From: Sphagnum compactum
Taxonomy: Eukaryota; Bryophyta; Sphagnopsida; Sphagnales
Reading direction: 5' to 3'
DNA length: 64,000 nucleotides
Assembly (NCBI GenBank): GCA_965153455.1
Contig: OZ234494.1
Location: forward strand, 8,990,001-9,054,000
Each line of letters begins with the position of its first letter. Positions within the stretch are counted from its first letter, which is position 1. The position numbers and the translations under genes were made by a program. The notes under the pieces were generated by a model. That model did not search any database, was not told where the DNA came from, and saw only the letters and a program-made list of their open reading frames with translations. Positions 46,433-57,439 of the stretch are shown here, piece after piece.

Positions 46433-48336
46433 CTAGCTCTTGAGTTAAAGGTTGCTGTGAATAGAAGAGGCTCGTTAACTCTGGCGTCTGGATAATGCCA
46501 TGAGCCACCTTGGTACCTTTCATGCCTTGACACCAACTTTGTACTTGCGATGTTTTCGGATGGATTCACAATATAAATTGACCAGTTTTAGATGTGATTA
46601 GTGCTTAATAATGTCATTTTTTAAATGATAATTTCTGTTGATGATGTTGAAAGTTTTGGATTTACTTATATAAAATCATTCATAATATATTATGAGAACA
46701 TGTGATTGAATTTGAAATCAACTTAATAAATAAAAATATCCAAAACCACTTTAAAAATGTTGTAACCAAATGGTTTTAAACAGTAAAAGAACTTGTAAAA
46801 TGATTTAAAAGATTTGAAAATGAAATGTTTTTGGTAAATTTTTAATATAAATCTTAACATAATAGTATAAAAGAATATATATTAAAAAAAAAAATTCAAA
46901 AAGTATATATATTTTGAGAATAAACAGTTTCTTTTTAGCACTTAGACGATGGGTAGTGGGTCCTTTTATTGTGAATGCACCCATTGCATGCATGTAGGTT
47001 TCAAGTCCAACTAATTGACTTTGTGGGCTTGTGTAGTAGCAATTTTAACACATAGAAATAAAGACTAGAGTTTATTTATTTTGAAATTGTGATGGGCTGT
47101 GTCATTGGAGTCTCAACATAGAAGTTGGGAAAAAACAGAAATCCATAAATGAGAGTGTTTAGAAAGAATTTACAAGATTGTCTCAAAGAATGTTATGTAA
47201 GTTGAGAAAAACAAGAAGCTACTACTATACCCATTTTTCTTTGCCCAAGAAACTTGGATGTTCAGGAGCTCTCTCTCTCTCTCTCTCTGGGTGATGTAAG
47301 TAAGGCTAACAATTGAGATAGTAAGAGCATCATCATCACCCACACCTTGAAATTGGACCTCAACCAGAATTGGTCACATCCAAAAGATAAATCCAATGTC
47401 CTCCACTCCTCACCCATGAAAGAGAAAAATTGAACATTATAAAGTGGGACATTTCAATGTCATCACCTAGGCGCTTAGATTACTTTGTCTGCCTTGGACT
47501 AAAAAGCTTACATGTTGATATCATTTGACATTGATGATATCAATGTCAATAGCTGTGAATTAATTTTTGGCTGAATTTCTTGAGTTCTGACCAAATGTGG
47601 GCTAGCTAGAATGCTATGCAGCAGAGGTCCTTAATTGAGTTGGTATAGTGGTGGGTTTCTTAGGATTTTCTGGTATAGTGCTCTTAGGCTTGCTAGGTCT
47701 CTGAGCAGTACTCCAATTTGTAGCAATTTCTTTCGGCTACTTCAGCATGTTGTTCTGAACTACTTTTTCTGTACTTCATTTTTTCAGGCCTCTTGGGTTT
47801 TTTAAATCATTCCCTCATCTCTTGTGCTCTGGGGGTAACCATGCTCTTGGCTTAGAGTTTTGCTCTGTTTACCTTGAGATACAATGGGTGGAGGAGCATT
47901 TTTGTATGCAACTAACTCCTTTCCTCCACACACCCACTTTGGACAATGAGTTCATCAGACTTGTAAGTTCATCAACCTCTGAGTCCATCTTGGAACCATG
48001 TCTGTTTGGGCGTTCTTCTGAATAGCCTCATGTTGAATTGTTGATGTCTCTCCAAACCCTGGTCCCTTCTTCTCTGGCAAACCATTCAGTGCATCACAAT
48101 TGTTTCTGAAGTCAATGTCTTTTCCCTTAAACATCTTTCTGCTATACCCAAAACTCAGCTATGTTTACATGTCTATTGCAAGGTTAGTCAAAAGCTGCCT
48201 CACCTTCTGTTTTGCTGTGGTCAAAGTTCTATCATTCCTAGGTCATATCACACCCCAACCTCCATTCTTTCTCTTGCTCCTCCCTCTTCCCACAGGCTTG
48301 TTGTTCATGCAATCGCCAACGTGTCTCCAAAACGAG
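46433..48336. other. Intergenic, no gene recognised
   Basis: AT-rich at 46.6-47.0 kb, with a (CT)n tract at 47269-47288. Frames at 47822-48384 are short and lack support. Confidence 0.5.
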
Positions 48337-48402
48337 TTCTTCTTCTTGGATGTTCTTTTGTTGGGTTTAGGCTTTAGGCTTTAGAACATCCAAGAAGAAG
48401 AA
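48337..48402. repeat. Perfect 20-bp inverted repeat with telomere-like loop
   Basis: The arm at 48337-48356 (TTCTTCTTCTTGGATGTTCT) is the exact reverse complement of 48383-48402. The 26-base loop contains degenerate TTTAGG units. As RNA this would fold into a stable stem of 20 pairs. It might be a small foldback element or a small-RNA source; it might also simply be a chance duplication at a break. Confidence 0.85.
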
Positions 48403-48535
48403 AAACATTGCAAAAGGAGAGGGTTTAGGGTTTTAAGGTTTAGGACTTTGTTGCATCTTTCTTACCATTTGCAATGCTTCTGTAGTAGGCCTCCATGAAA
48501 CGAAGACACCCTAAAACCCTAAACCCTAAACCATT
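48364..48535. repeat. Inverted interstitial telomere-like repeats
   Basis: On the left, TTTAGG-type units lie at 48364-48382 and 48424-48446 (GGGTTTAGGGTTTTAAGG); on the right, the complementary form CCCTAAACCCTAAACC lies at 48511-48534. So the telomere heptamers face each other head to head across about 60 bases. Confidence 0.8.
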
Positions 48536-48774
48536 GAGCCACTATGAAGCTTGAAGCTTGTAGTTGCTGCACAAATATCCTTTGATCTCTTAATGCATCT
48601 GCAAAGACCCTGAGAGGTGGGTTCAAGTGCTTTGCCACCTCTACCCAAACCTCTGGGAACTCTTCATTCCGATAGCAATCTGAGCTGAAGACTCACTCCT
48701 TGCAAAAGAGGAGCGATAAAGAGCCTAGTGAGAAAAGAGTGTAGACCCAAGAACCTATCAACTTAGCACCCTAA
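48536..48774. other. Spacer without recognised features
   Basis: Short stretch between the telomere-like repeats and the MITE; nothing recognised. Confidence 0.4.
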
Positions 48775-48989
48775 TGGTGCATTCACACTTGATGCTAAGT
48801 CATTTTTAAATGAAAATCTAGGTGGCATCCTACATGTCACCCAATGTTAAATAGGTGATAGCTTAATGTTTAAGTGAATGTTAGCTTAACATAAAACGTT
48901 CACGGTAACTAGGTGTAAGTCCTAAATGACTAGCATGGTGTTAGGCGACTCAACACTAGAGTCCCTAACACCAAGTGTGAATGCACCTT
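48775..48989. mobile_element. MITE, copy 2 (relative of the 2.1 kb element)
   Basis: Starts TGGTGCATTCACACTTG and ends in the inverse CAAGTGTGAATGCACCTT. The interior words GAAAATCTAGGTGGCATC, TAGAGTCC and GGTGTTAGG match copy 1 in order, at about 80 percent similarity by eye. A TAA triplet flanks both ends with a one-base uncertainty. The shared structure and size (about 215 bases) support one nonautonomous family. Confidence 0.8.
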
Positions 48990-49399
48990 TAAAACTTGGG
49001 TTTCTGTAGGCATGCTTCTCATGGCTTGACTCTTGATGGAGCAAGACATTAATTAATAAATACTCCCTGACAAGTTCTGTGTCACATATTTTCAATCTTT
49101 TTTTTTCTTTTTTTCTTTTTTGCACCCTTTTTTTCTACATGTTCTATTGCCTCACACTAGTTTCAAACCAACTTCTTTTAGTATAGAAAGTGACTACCAA
49201 CCGCATAGATTTAAACATTCAAAAGTAATAATCATATTTTTTAATTTTAACTTATTAAAAGATTCAAACCAATTAAACCCTCTAGTAGAACCATGCGGTT
49301 TTATGTGGGGTTGAGCTTTGAGCTCTAGTGATCACTTTTTGTGTTGGACAAAGCTCCCTTAAGGGGTGTTTATATATCTTCCATCAATCAATGGTTTTT

Positions 49400-49780
49400 T
49401 TTTCAATTTTTTTGATGTAGTCAAAGTGGCAATCATCCACAGGAAGGTTTAGCAAAATTTGGTTACAAGCTAAATATGAAAATAAAACTCTTAAAACATT
49501 TTTCTATATATTTTAGTTTAGTGTTTCTTTTCTTTTCTGTTAAAATGTTGCCAAAGTGATGATCATTAATGACAGGATTTAACCATAGTTAGCTACATAG
49601 CAACTCTCATAGTAGATTTTTTTCAAAATCCTTTTATATTGTGGCTACCTATTAGAACTTAAGGTATAAATCTATCAATTTTTTAATTCAAAATTTGGCG
49701 AATTTAGGTCATTTTTTTCAAAACTAAATAACCCTTTGTTGATGTTGTTGGGTCTCTTTTCTTTTTTCAGAATGGTGAAA
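49400..49780 (-). repeat. Dispersed repeat family with GCCAAATTTGGC core, copy 2
   Basis: In reverse orientation it carries the same order of words as 40980-41290, for example GATGTAGTCAAAGTGGCAAT and CATCCACAGGAAG at 49421-49447 and GTGGCTACCTATTAGAACTT near 49640. Confidence 0.55.
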
Positions 49781-52700
49781 ATTCTCCACATTAAAAAATG
49801 TTGTTTTGGCTTCCTACTTGCACCATGTATAAAAACATGTGGATGTTTTTCTCAAATATTTGTGACATTCTGGCTATTAAAAATCTCAAAAAGCACTTGA
49901 GTTTAACACTTTTATATTTTTTAATTTTCTCTTTTTGGCTATATATGGCTAGCACAAAAGACACTGCTCTGAACATTTCAAAGGCAAAACATGTAGCTAA
50001 ATCTGTGAAACACTGCACATAATACATATTGTAGTTGAATCCATATTGTAGTTGAATCGCAGGTTCTCCAGGTCTTTGCTGAATAATTGTTTTGATTTTG
50101 AGAAGATTCCATTTCAACAATAGAATGTTCCCCAAATTTAAGATGCTTCAATTTCCTTCAGGAAAAAAAAATCTTTGAGAAAAATATTTTTTGAATATTT
50201 CAGCATGTCTAAAAATAATATATATTTTTTGTCAAACCTGCTATTCAACTAGGTATGCTTAAGGAGAATGAGGGGCTTCGGGGGCCTTGTGGGCCTAAAG
50301 AATCATAACCACTTACTTGCAAGCAGCCATGAGCTTGCATGCATTTGTTTTGATGCCATCCAGTTAGAGCAATCTCCTACTGCAACTTCAATTCAAACCT
50401 CACAAGACTCCAGAGTTCAGAGTTAACTAATGACAAGCAGCTTGTCAAATAATAATTCTGCCCATTTACTTAAAGGGAGAGGTGCAAACGAAAACTTCCA
50501 TTTGAATGGATTTAAAACTTAACATATATTTAGTTAATTTTTGGATTAAATTATTAATTTTGAACTTCTTTAACTTAGTGCTTAGGATCAAAAAATTTAT
50601 TAAATTTGAAATAAAATATTGAAAATATCTATTTGTTGGATCATTTAGTGAAATAAAACATTATTAATATCTATTGTGAGATCACACAATGACTCCCAAA
50701 TCAAAGTTTCTGTCCAAATTTCTAATTTCCAAATGATCATTTGAAAATTCTGAAAATTTCAAATGTTCAGAGTTAACTATATGCATGATGGACATCAATG
50801 CAAGCCCCTGCTTTTCCGTTGCTTTCAAGATCATCATAACTGTCAAAACTCGAAACCCTGCGGTGAGATGAGGCCCAACACAATGGGCACACGGATTGAT
50901 TTTTCAAATTTGTGAAGCAGGTGAGTTGATGATCATCCACAAGAAGACTTAGCCAAATTTGGCTACAGATCCAAGAGGAAAGTAGAGATGTTTAGGAATG
51001 GTGTTATATTTTGGCGAATTGCTAGAATATATTGTCCAAATATGGTTCAAAAATAAAATAAAATTCTTGTAATGTGGAACTTTGGGCCATTTGTTCCAAA
51101 ATAACCCTTTATATATCTGTCACATTGGGTTGTTTTTTGGTCACCAAGATGTCAAAAACAAAAGCACTGATTGAGGGGAGCTTTACATGCTACCACCTGA
51201 CCCCGACTGAACCCCACCCAATTGATTTGGTTTTCTGAGGTAAAAGTGTTTTGGTGGATTTTTGGGCGGAAATAGGTAAAGTTTCTTCCTTGGGAGCAGG
51301 CCTAGGTCCGAGGTCTAATTTTTGGGCCTACTGTCCTTGGGGCTAGAGCCTGCAACCCTCAAATTGGAGGGGGACCTTGGAAGCAGGTTTCCCCAACCAA
51401 AAGTAGTGCAATGTTTTTTTTTACCAACCAATCAATCAGTATGTGAATGACATAGTGGAAGGTATCTTCTTTCTTCCTTTTGAAGAATACAATATCTTCT
51501 GCATGGTTAGGTGCTTTCAAATACCAAGAAAAAAACCTTGGAGTATTTTGTGGTCCAGGGAGGCCTAGACCTTCCCTCCCACCATCAACCCCACCAGAAA
51601 AGATCTTGAGAGGGACAAAGGAAATTCAAAAGAAGACAAAACACGGCACCCATTTGTACTTGTTATACCCATGGTACTTCCTTCTTACACCAACCCATTC
51701 AGGTTTGAATATCATCCAATTATACCCATGATCACTTTCCAGACATGATGAGGAGTAGCAATCATTTCCTTTGGATGAGATTCACGGGCTCTCCAATCTA
51801 AATAATAATGCAAACTGCACTCTATGCTTCAATTAGTGATACATGGTTCTTGAGTTTTCCACAAACATTTTTAACTGCCATGGGTTTTGATTGTTTTGTA
51901 CAAAATACCTAGAAGGTGAGCTTTAAGTTTCTTCATCTACATGAAGGTCGCTCATTCAAATCTGTGGCACCAAGCAATAATGGGCAAAATGAGGAATAAT
52001 AAGAAAAAACAAGACATGGTATGAATATTGCATAGCTATTGACAATATAACAAGATTGTCATGACAAAGTTATGTTGGTACAACACAATGTTTGGCAAAT
52101 ATCATGGGTGAAAATAATATAAATACCTACCTATGCTTCATGTAATTTATTTTGCTCACAACTTTTTGTTTATCTCATTTCATGTCGGAGTAGTATAAAT
52201 TGTAAGTGGAGCATCACAAATTAGCAGCTTTAATTTGTATATACATGTCATGGTGACATTGTTCAAGTGTTGACAAATTGAAAGAAAGTGTATTTGAAAA
52301 CCATCCACATAATGTCTTATTTACCAATGCAAGCCTCTTGTGGATGGTTTTTCTTAAGCATCTTGATAATCTCAATATCCTACCTTAACATTAAGTGATT
52401 TGTAGATTGCAACTTAATTGACAAATAGACTCAATTTGTTATGGTTTTGATCCAAATCTAGATAAACAAAAAGTGTTAGATCAAACACTTTTGTTGAACT
52501 TATGAAATCAGGCCTAAATTATACTATAACATTTAATTTCATTGTTAATTGTGTACATGTAGAATCTTGACTCGGTGAGCTATGTTGACAAGATGAAGGA
52601 TTTGGATGAGATTGTTTGTTTTAATAAGCTAAAAAGAAAATTCTAAATAAGAAGTCTTGTTGTAAAGTCTTTTGCAATGTTGAGATTATAGGTCAAAGAA

Positions 52701-52948
52701 GGCAATTGAATATCCCATATTGCACACAACATTTCTTCATGATCAAGAAAATCATTAAAATTTCCTTGGTTTTTGCACTAGCGCACCTTGCATGCTGAAA
52801 GTGAGGAGCAAGAAACTATTAAAAGTTGATCAGGATATACAATTGCAAGTGAATACAATGTACAAATAAGGAAGTAAAAGAGACAGTCAAGATTGCTTGA
52901 CTCCCGACTATCTATCCTTGGTACCATTGTAATGGATTTCTTCTTCCA
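49781..52948. other. Intergenic with repeat fragments
   Basis: No gene recognised. A partial reversed copy of the 40.98 kb family lies near 50930-50990 (ATCATCCACAAGAAG, then AGCCAAATTTGGCTAC). A SINE-like head is at 51911-51970. The minus strand was searched by eye for the WRC zinc-finger exon expected for the GRF gene at 53.8-54.1 kb and none was seen. Confidence 0.45.
51911..51970 (+). mobile_element. Possible tRNA-derived SINE head
   Basis: GGTGAGCTTTAAG is followed, after about 20 bases, by GAAGGTCGCTCATTCAAATC, which resembles the B box of tRNA-derived SINEs (GGTTCAAATC). The A box is poor. Boundaries are unknown. Confidence 0.35.
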
Positions 52949-53842
52949 TCACTTAGGTTCGTGTTCCATGCCTGCATTGGGGAAGCTAAAACCAATGTGC
53001 AATATCTCTTGGGATATTCCACATTCCACAAGTTGCAACAACAATATGTGACCATAACTCATGTTGAAAGCATACATATATCTACTAACCCCTAAGTTGC
53101 AATAACATTGTGCATTGCTAAACTCCATGTGAAGTAGATTCCCTCTTTGCCCCATCCCACCCAAAGAAATGGAAGGTCCATCAACAAGGGTGGACAAAGA
53201 GGTGGCCATTGCAGTTCAAAGGGCTCACAAAATGAAGGGTACATGTGGATTCAACCTAATGCAATTCCTCTTAGGTCAACCAAGAGAGCATTGCCCTATA
53301 TGGGATTGATGCATTTGGGCAACAAATCAAACATCAAATGTATCATTTGCTCTAAATCACAATGTAATGCAATTTGGAAAGAAAACCCGTCATAGACAAA
53401 AACTAGGTAATGTTCATTGGGAGTATCCAAACATGACAAATTGCAATCTAAAGCATGAGTTACATGCAATGTCAATTTTAAGTATTTGATAGGCAATTGA
53501 ACAAGTAGTAACCATTTTATTCTTATTTGGAAAATTCAGAAACCAGATTTGGTATATTTATTGATTGATGTAACTTGCACAGACAGGAAGGAAATTCAAA
53601 GTTGAATCTTATTGCAAATGTGTGAAAAAAAAAGCTGCAATTAAATTTTGGTGCAAGCTGGTGGGACAACCTGCTGCAGGTGTGTGTTGCCAGGAGCTTG
53701 TTCCAGGTTGATCTGAAGAAGAAGAAGCTGAAGAAGAAGAAGCTTTTTTTGTGTTGATCTGAAGAAGAAGATTTTGGGTATGAGTTTTGCATTTCTCCCA
53801 TGATTTTGAGAGCAGTTTTATGATGTCAAGCTGCCGTCCCAC
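52949..53842 (-). other. Downstream of GRF exon: intron or decayed sequence
   Basis: A minus-strand frame (53842-53609) has Ser-rich, protein-like sequence SSSSDQPGTSSWQHTPAAG, which resembles the linker that often separates QLQ and WRC in GRF proteins, and could be part of a second exon. Another minus frame at 53209-52949 is open but unrelated to any domain I know. No WRC motif was found in either. Confidence 0.3.
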
Positions 53843-54123
53843 CTGCAGCCATTATGTGTAGTCGTCATGCTCGCCGCGTTGATCATCAAGCTGGCGGCCA
53901 CGCTCCTGCGAATGGGATACAAGAGCTCTTCCGGCACATTTAAGCCGGCCATCATGTACTTGAAGATGAGCGCTTGGTGCTCCAATTCAGCCCATTGCCG
54001 GGACGTGAACGGAGAACCGCGTCGCCCTCTGTTCATGGCCGCACTACTAGAGCTCCTCATCATGTAATCATGCACACACTGCAGACGCATCGTTGACTGC
54101 ACTAGCTCCGACTCCTCTTTCAT
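53843..54123 (-). CDS. GRF: GRF-type transcription factor, QLQ exon (partial gene)
   Basis: From the ATG at 54123 the frame encodes 93 residues and ends at a donor, CTGCAG followed by GTGGGA. Residues 38-73 read PFTSRQWAELEHQALIFKYM and on to VPEELLYPIRRS, which is the QLQ domain of plant GROWTH-REGULATING FACTORs, the surface that binds GIF coactivators in the nucleus. The conserved Gln, Leu and Gln (Q43, L47, Q50) and the terminal PIRRS are present. GRF proteins also need a WRC zinc finger (C-x9-C-x10-C-x2-H) for DNA binding, and none was found downstream to 46 kb. The gene may be truncated, have a distant second exon, or be decaying. The frame is open upstream of the chosen ATG to 54246, so a leading exon is possible. 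The stretch is GC-rich relative to the surroundings. The identification of QLQ is firm; whether the gene works is not. Confidence 0.8.
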
Positions 54124-54351
54124 GCCCTTCCGCTGCAAACCCCCCTGCTGATGATGATCACAGACAGCGATGATATAGATGTATATATTGCACCTGCGGC
54201 TGCAAGTTCCCACCCACTCATGAGTTCGTCCGTCATGACATAACACCCAAAAGATTCAGCCAAGTGCAGAAAGACTGGAAGTTCCAACACACACTGCAAC
54301 CTTTGATCAACCTCCTGGTCCACATCCTCCTCCTCCAAGCTAATTTCTCTG
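54120..54351 (-). CDS. Possible small membrane-protein exon overlapping GRF start
   Basis: An acceptor-like TTTTTGCAG opens a frame near 54351 that contains an ATG at 54338 and ends with TGA at 54122-54120. It has LELPVFLHLAESFGCYVMTD, then GWELAAAGAIYTSISSL and VIIISRG, with two hydrophobic parts. Its stop overlaps the ATG of the GRF frame (ATGA). It could be a real upstream frame, part of an exon of a membrane protein with 54833-54465, or chance in GC-rich DNA. Confidence 0.3.
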
Positions 54352-54464
54352 CAAAAACACTTTTCATGTGCAGCTAGCTAGCTGGCTGCAGATTCCCAAT
54401 AAAAATCAACCCCAAACAAAAAAAAAACAGCAGTAGTAGTGCTACCGCAAAATCTGAAGCTAAG

Positions 54465-54833
54465 CTAGTTGCTCATGAAAATGAAGCTCCCGATCATCTG
54501 CATGCATGTATTAGCACTCGCCTGCTTTCCGCGACCTTCAGATGTCGACGACAATAAGAATAAGCCTGCAAAGGTAGCTAGTGCAAATCCAGCAACAATC
54601 AGGCCAGGATCGTTCCAAGCTCCTCGATGCACCTCGCTGCAACGAAGCTCCGCCGCTACGACAGCAACGAAAGCCGCAACCGCAGCAGCCGAGGACACCA
54701 AAGAGAGCGACCAATGGCACTCATCATCAATGGCACGTCCGCCCGCTCGCCAGCCGGCCAACCTCCACCGCCACCCCCCACATGCTTCTACAATAATTGG
54801 GTGGGCCTTATAAACACCCCACTTTCTTTCCAA
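54465..54833 (-). CDS. Possible small membrane-protein ORF upstream of GRF
   Basis: A 122-codon minus-strand frame has two clear hydrophobic segments (SLVSSAAAVAAFVAVVAAEL and GLIVAGFALATFAGLFLLSS). A plus-strand frame of similar length overlaps it, so the openness may come from high GC. A TATAA-like word (minus strand TTTATAAGG near 54817-54809) lies inside its first part, which argues that at least the first residues are promoter rather than coding. Family unknown; a two-exon membrane protein with 54351-54120 is one reading. Confidence 0.3.
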   Translation of the reverse strand: MERKWGVYKAHPIIVEACGGWRWRLAGWRAGGRAIDDECHWSLSLVSSAAAVAAFVAVVAAELRCSEVHRGAWNDPGLIVAGFALATFAGLFLLSSTSEGRGKQASANTCMQMIGSFIFMSN

Positions 54834-55005
54834 GTACCTAAGTTGTACCTAACCCCGAAAATGAATGTACTTCGCAAAAAGACAAAAATACAAACATTTT
54901 TTTTTTAAGAAAAATTTCCCCTCATTTACGTCTAGACAAACACGCCCCACCAAGTTTTTATTTTATTTTATTTTTTCCATTATTACCTAGTACGTACATA
55001 CTTGC
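54834..55005. other. Spacer, nothing recognised
   Basis: AT-rich short stretch between the GC-rich island and the tandem repeat. Confidence 0.4.
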
Positions 55006-55445
55006 ATGCCCATCATCGTAAATTCACAAAAACATCACATTTTATTTTTATTTTTGGTTTTTTCTTTCTATACCCATTATCTTAATATCACAAAAAACAC
55101 CTCCATTTGTTTTTTAAAAATTTGGGGGACTTTTTTCATTTCATACCCATGGGCCATCATCACCAAAAATCACGAAAACACCAACAATTTTTAATTAATT
55201 TTCTCATTAATACCCATCATCATAAAATCTCAAAAGATATCGTCATTTTTGTTTATTTTGGGGGGATTTTTTTCATTCATACCCATGTGCCATCACTGTA
55301 GAATGCCAAAAACACCAACCAATTTTTATTTTCATTAATACCCATCATCATACAATTTCAAAAAACATTGCCATTTTTGTTTTTTGCGAAGGGATTTTTT
55401 CATTCATACCCACAGGTCATCACTATAGAATCACAAAAACACAAC
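55006..55445 (+). repeat. Degenerate tandem repeat, alternating ~65-bp units
   Basis: Six to seven units begin ATACCCAT/ATACCCAC followed by a CATCATC or CATCAC word, ATCACAAAAACACCA-like words and a T-rich tail. Units alternate in type: those with GGCCATCATC or GTGCCATCAC follow a TTTTTTCATTCATACCCA junction, the others follow TTAATACCCATCATC. The higher-order period is about 125-130 bases. Confidence 0.75.
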
Positions 55446-55584
55446 ATTGGGAAGACACTAAACAGTACCAACAAGTTAAATGCAAGACAACGTCCAACAT
55501 GAAAAAAAATTTAATTTTTAAAATTATATTCACTAATGATTAGTGTTGTAAGTATTTTTCTTACACAACAATTTCAAAGAAAAA

Positions 55585-55650
55585 ACATGTGATGCAATGG
55601 TTAGAATCTTCCTTTTAACCCAAAGGTACAAGGTTTGATCTTTTATTCAA
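55585..55650 (+). mobile_element. tRNA-derived SINE head
   Basis: A-box-like TGATGCAATGGTTAG at 55590-55604 is followed 26 bases later by B-box-like AGGTTTGATCT at 55631-55641. Between them CCCAAAGGTACA is typical of the tRNA-like head of plant Au-type SINEs. The end of the element is not defined. Confidence 0.6.
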
Positions 55651-57119
55651 TTGTTTTTAACAATAAATAAAATGAATGAAAAAACATATAGAACATCTAA
55701 ATAATTTTTAAAAGTTAGTTGATCTTATGAAACAACTTCCTTTAAAAAAAAGATTAAATGTCAATTCCAAACAAAATGAATGAAAAATTATATAGAACAT
55801 TTATTCTAAAACACAATGTAAATTCCCCATGGCACAAAAAGATGTTATTAAAAAACAAATGAAATACATCAAAAATAACTTTCACAAGAAATAAGAAAAG
55901 TTCCACAAGGAACAAAACAACTTCCACAAGAAAAAATGAATTTTTCTCAAAAAAAGGTCCAAGTTTTTTTTAAGAGAATGGCACTTTCCCCAAAGAACTA
56001 TGAGCTTTCATTTAAGAAAGATTCAAGTTGCCTTAAAAAATATATGTTTCAAATCTTTTTCAACCATAACCATCTCATGTACCTTTTTATATAATTTTAT
56101 GACATATCATTTGAAATGTCTTGAGGAAAACTACAACTTTGTAGTTGTAACTCTTTTGACGTTTGTTGATATTTTTTGTTTGTTTCTTATTACATTAAGT
56201 TGTAAATGTTTTTATTTATGTAGGTTGTAATGCTATGTTTTTTTAAGTCAAAATTTTCATTATTTTTGGGTTTATATTAAAGAGTGTAAAAAGATTGGAG
56301 TGTTCATTTTTCTCAAAAAGGGTGTTGACATACACATGGTTCCATCATTTTTTATTTTTAATGTTTTTGAATTATGTTTCCAAAAAAACCCACTTGATTA
56401 AAGTTAAGTGATTAATTGTGTACATACAATTTAGCTTCCTCATCTTCAATTATTCATGTGGCCTTGAATGATCTCAATTCAATTTAGAGACCACAATGTA
56501 TCTTGAGGATTTGTTCACTACAATTTTTAGTAGAAATTGACAAGATTATTGGATCACCATATCCTTGGAAAATGGGAGGTTTATGAACTTTAGCATTTTT
56601 CTTCTTTAGAAATCTTTTTCATTTTATACATTATAACATTATTGCTTATATAAGATTTGTAGGATTAAGGGGTTGTTGAGAGACATTAGCCATATCATTT
56701 TAACTCATGATTAATGGGGTCGACATACATTTTTTTTTACCTGTCAATACATCTTACATTAGAAAAACCACTAGTTAGTAATGTGGCTCTTTAAAGATCT
56801 ATGGTGTTGCTTATTGGCTAAAGATATGTAATTTTTTGTGTCTCTTTCCACCTATATAGGTGAAGAAAACTATTTCTATAGCAAATTGTGCAACTTTCAA
56901 GTTTAATAAGATATTTTTAGTTCCTATGTAAAACATGATAAATAGATGTATTTAAAAAAATTAAATAAACTTGCCGTCAATAATTATTACAACTTGGGTA
57001 TCAATTTATTAAGATAATTCATATGTCGGGGCAACAAGTTGTTGAGTTTGGTGGATTCGACAATGATCCAAAAATATTCATATGATCAGTTTTTAGATGA
57101 GTTGTAATAGTAGTTTCAA
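55651..57119. other. AT-rich, no gene recognised
   Basis: Only short frames with Phe/Lys-rich composition. No repeat structure was evident. Confidence 0.5.
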
Positions 57120-57365
57120 ATTTTTTTGGGGCGAATTTTCTCCAAATGGTGATTTTGTTTTTCAAAATAGAAAAAATTTAGTGTTTTTGAGGATTTGTAG
57201 TCTTCAAATTTCAAGAGAAAAAACTCTCTTTTGGACAAAAATTGCCAGATTCTATACTAAGTTCTAATGGGTAGCCAAAAATATAGAAGGAATTTTAAAT
57301 GTTTATACTTTCTTTTTTTTAAATTGCCAAATCATCTTATGGATGGCTACACTAGATCACAAAAT
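57120..57365 (+). repeat. Dispersed repeat family with GCCAAATTTGGC core, copy 3
   Basis: Same order of words as 40980-41290: GGGGCGAATTTT, AATTGCCAGATTCT, GGGTAGCCAAA, TATAGAAGG, ATTGCCAAATCAT, ATGGATGGCTACA and GATCACAAAAT. Diverged. Confidence 0.55.
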
Positions 57366-57439
57366 TTGGGCGGGGAAAAAAAACTTGAGGTTTACAAATG
57401 ACATTGTGGCTTGTAGATGTTGAAGGTAATTTGTTTGGT

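Noticed and set aside
48337-48402. microRNA precursor
   Set aside because: The stem is perfect and only 20 bp with a repeat-derived loop; plant precursors usually have longer imperfect stems, and no known miRNA sequence was recognised.
48364-48535. True chromosome end
   Set aside because: Only a few degenerate telomere units in opposite orientations, with ordinary sequence on both sides.
54469-54813. 114-codon plus-strand frame opposite the membrane-like ORF
   Set aside because: High GC keeps both strands open; no splice or start context favours it over the minus strand.
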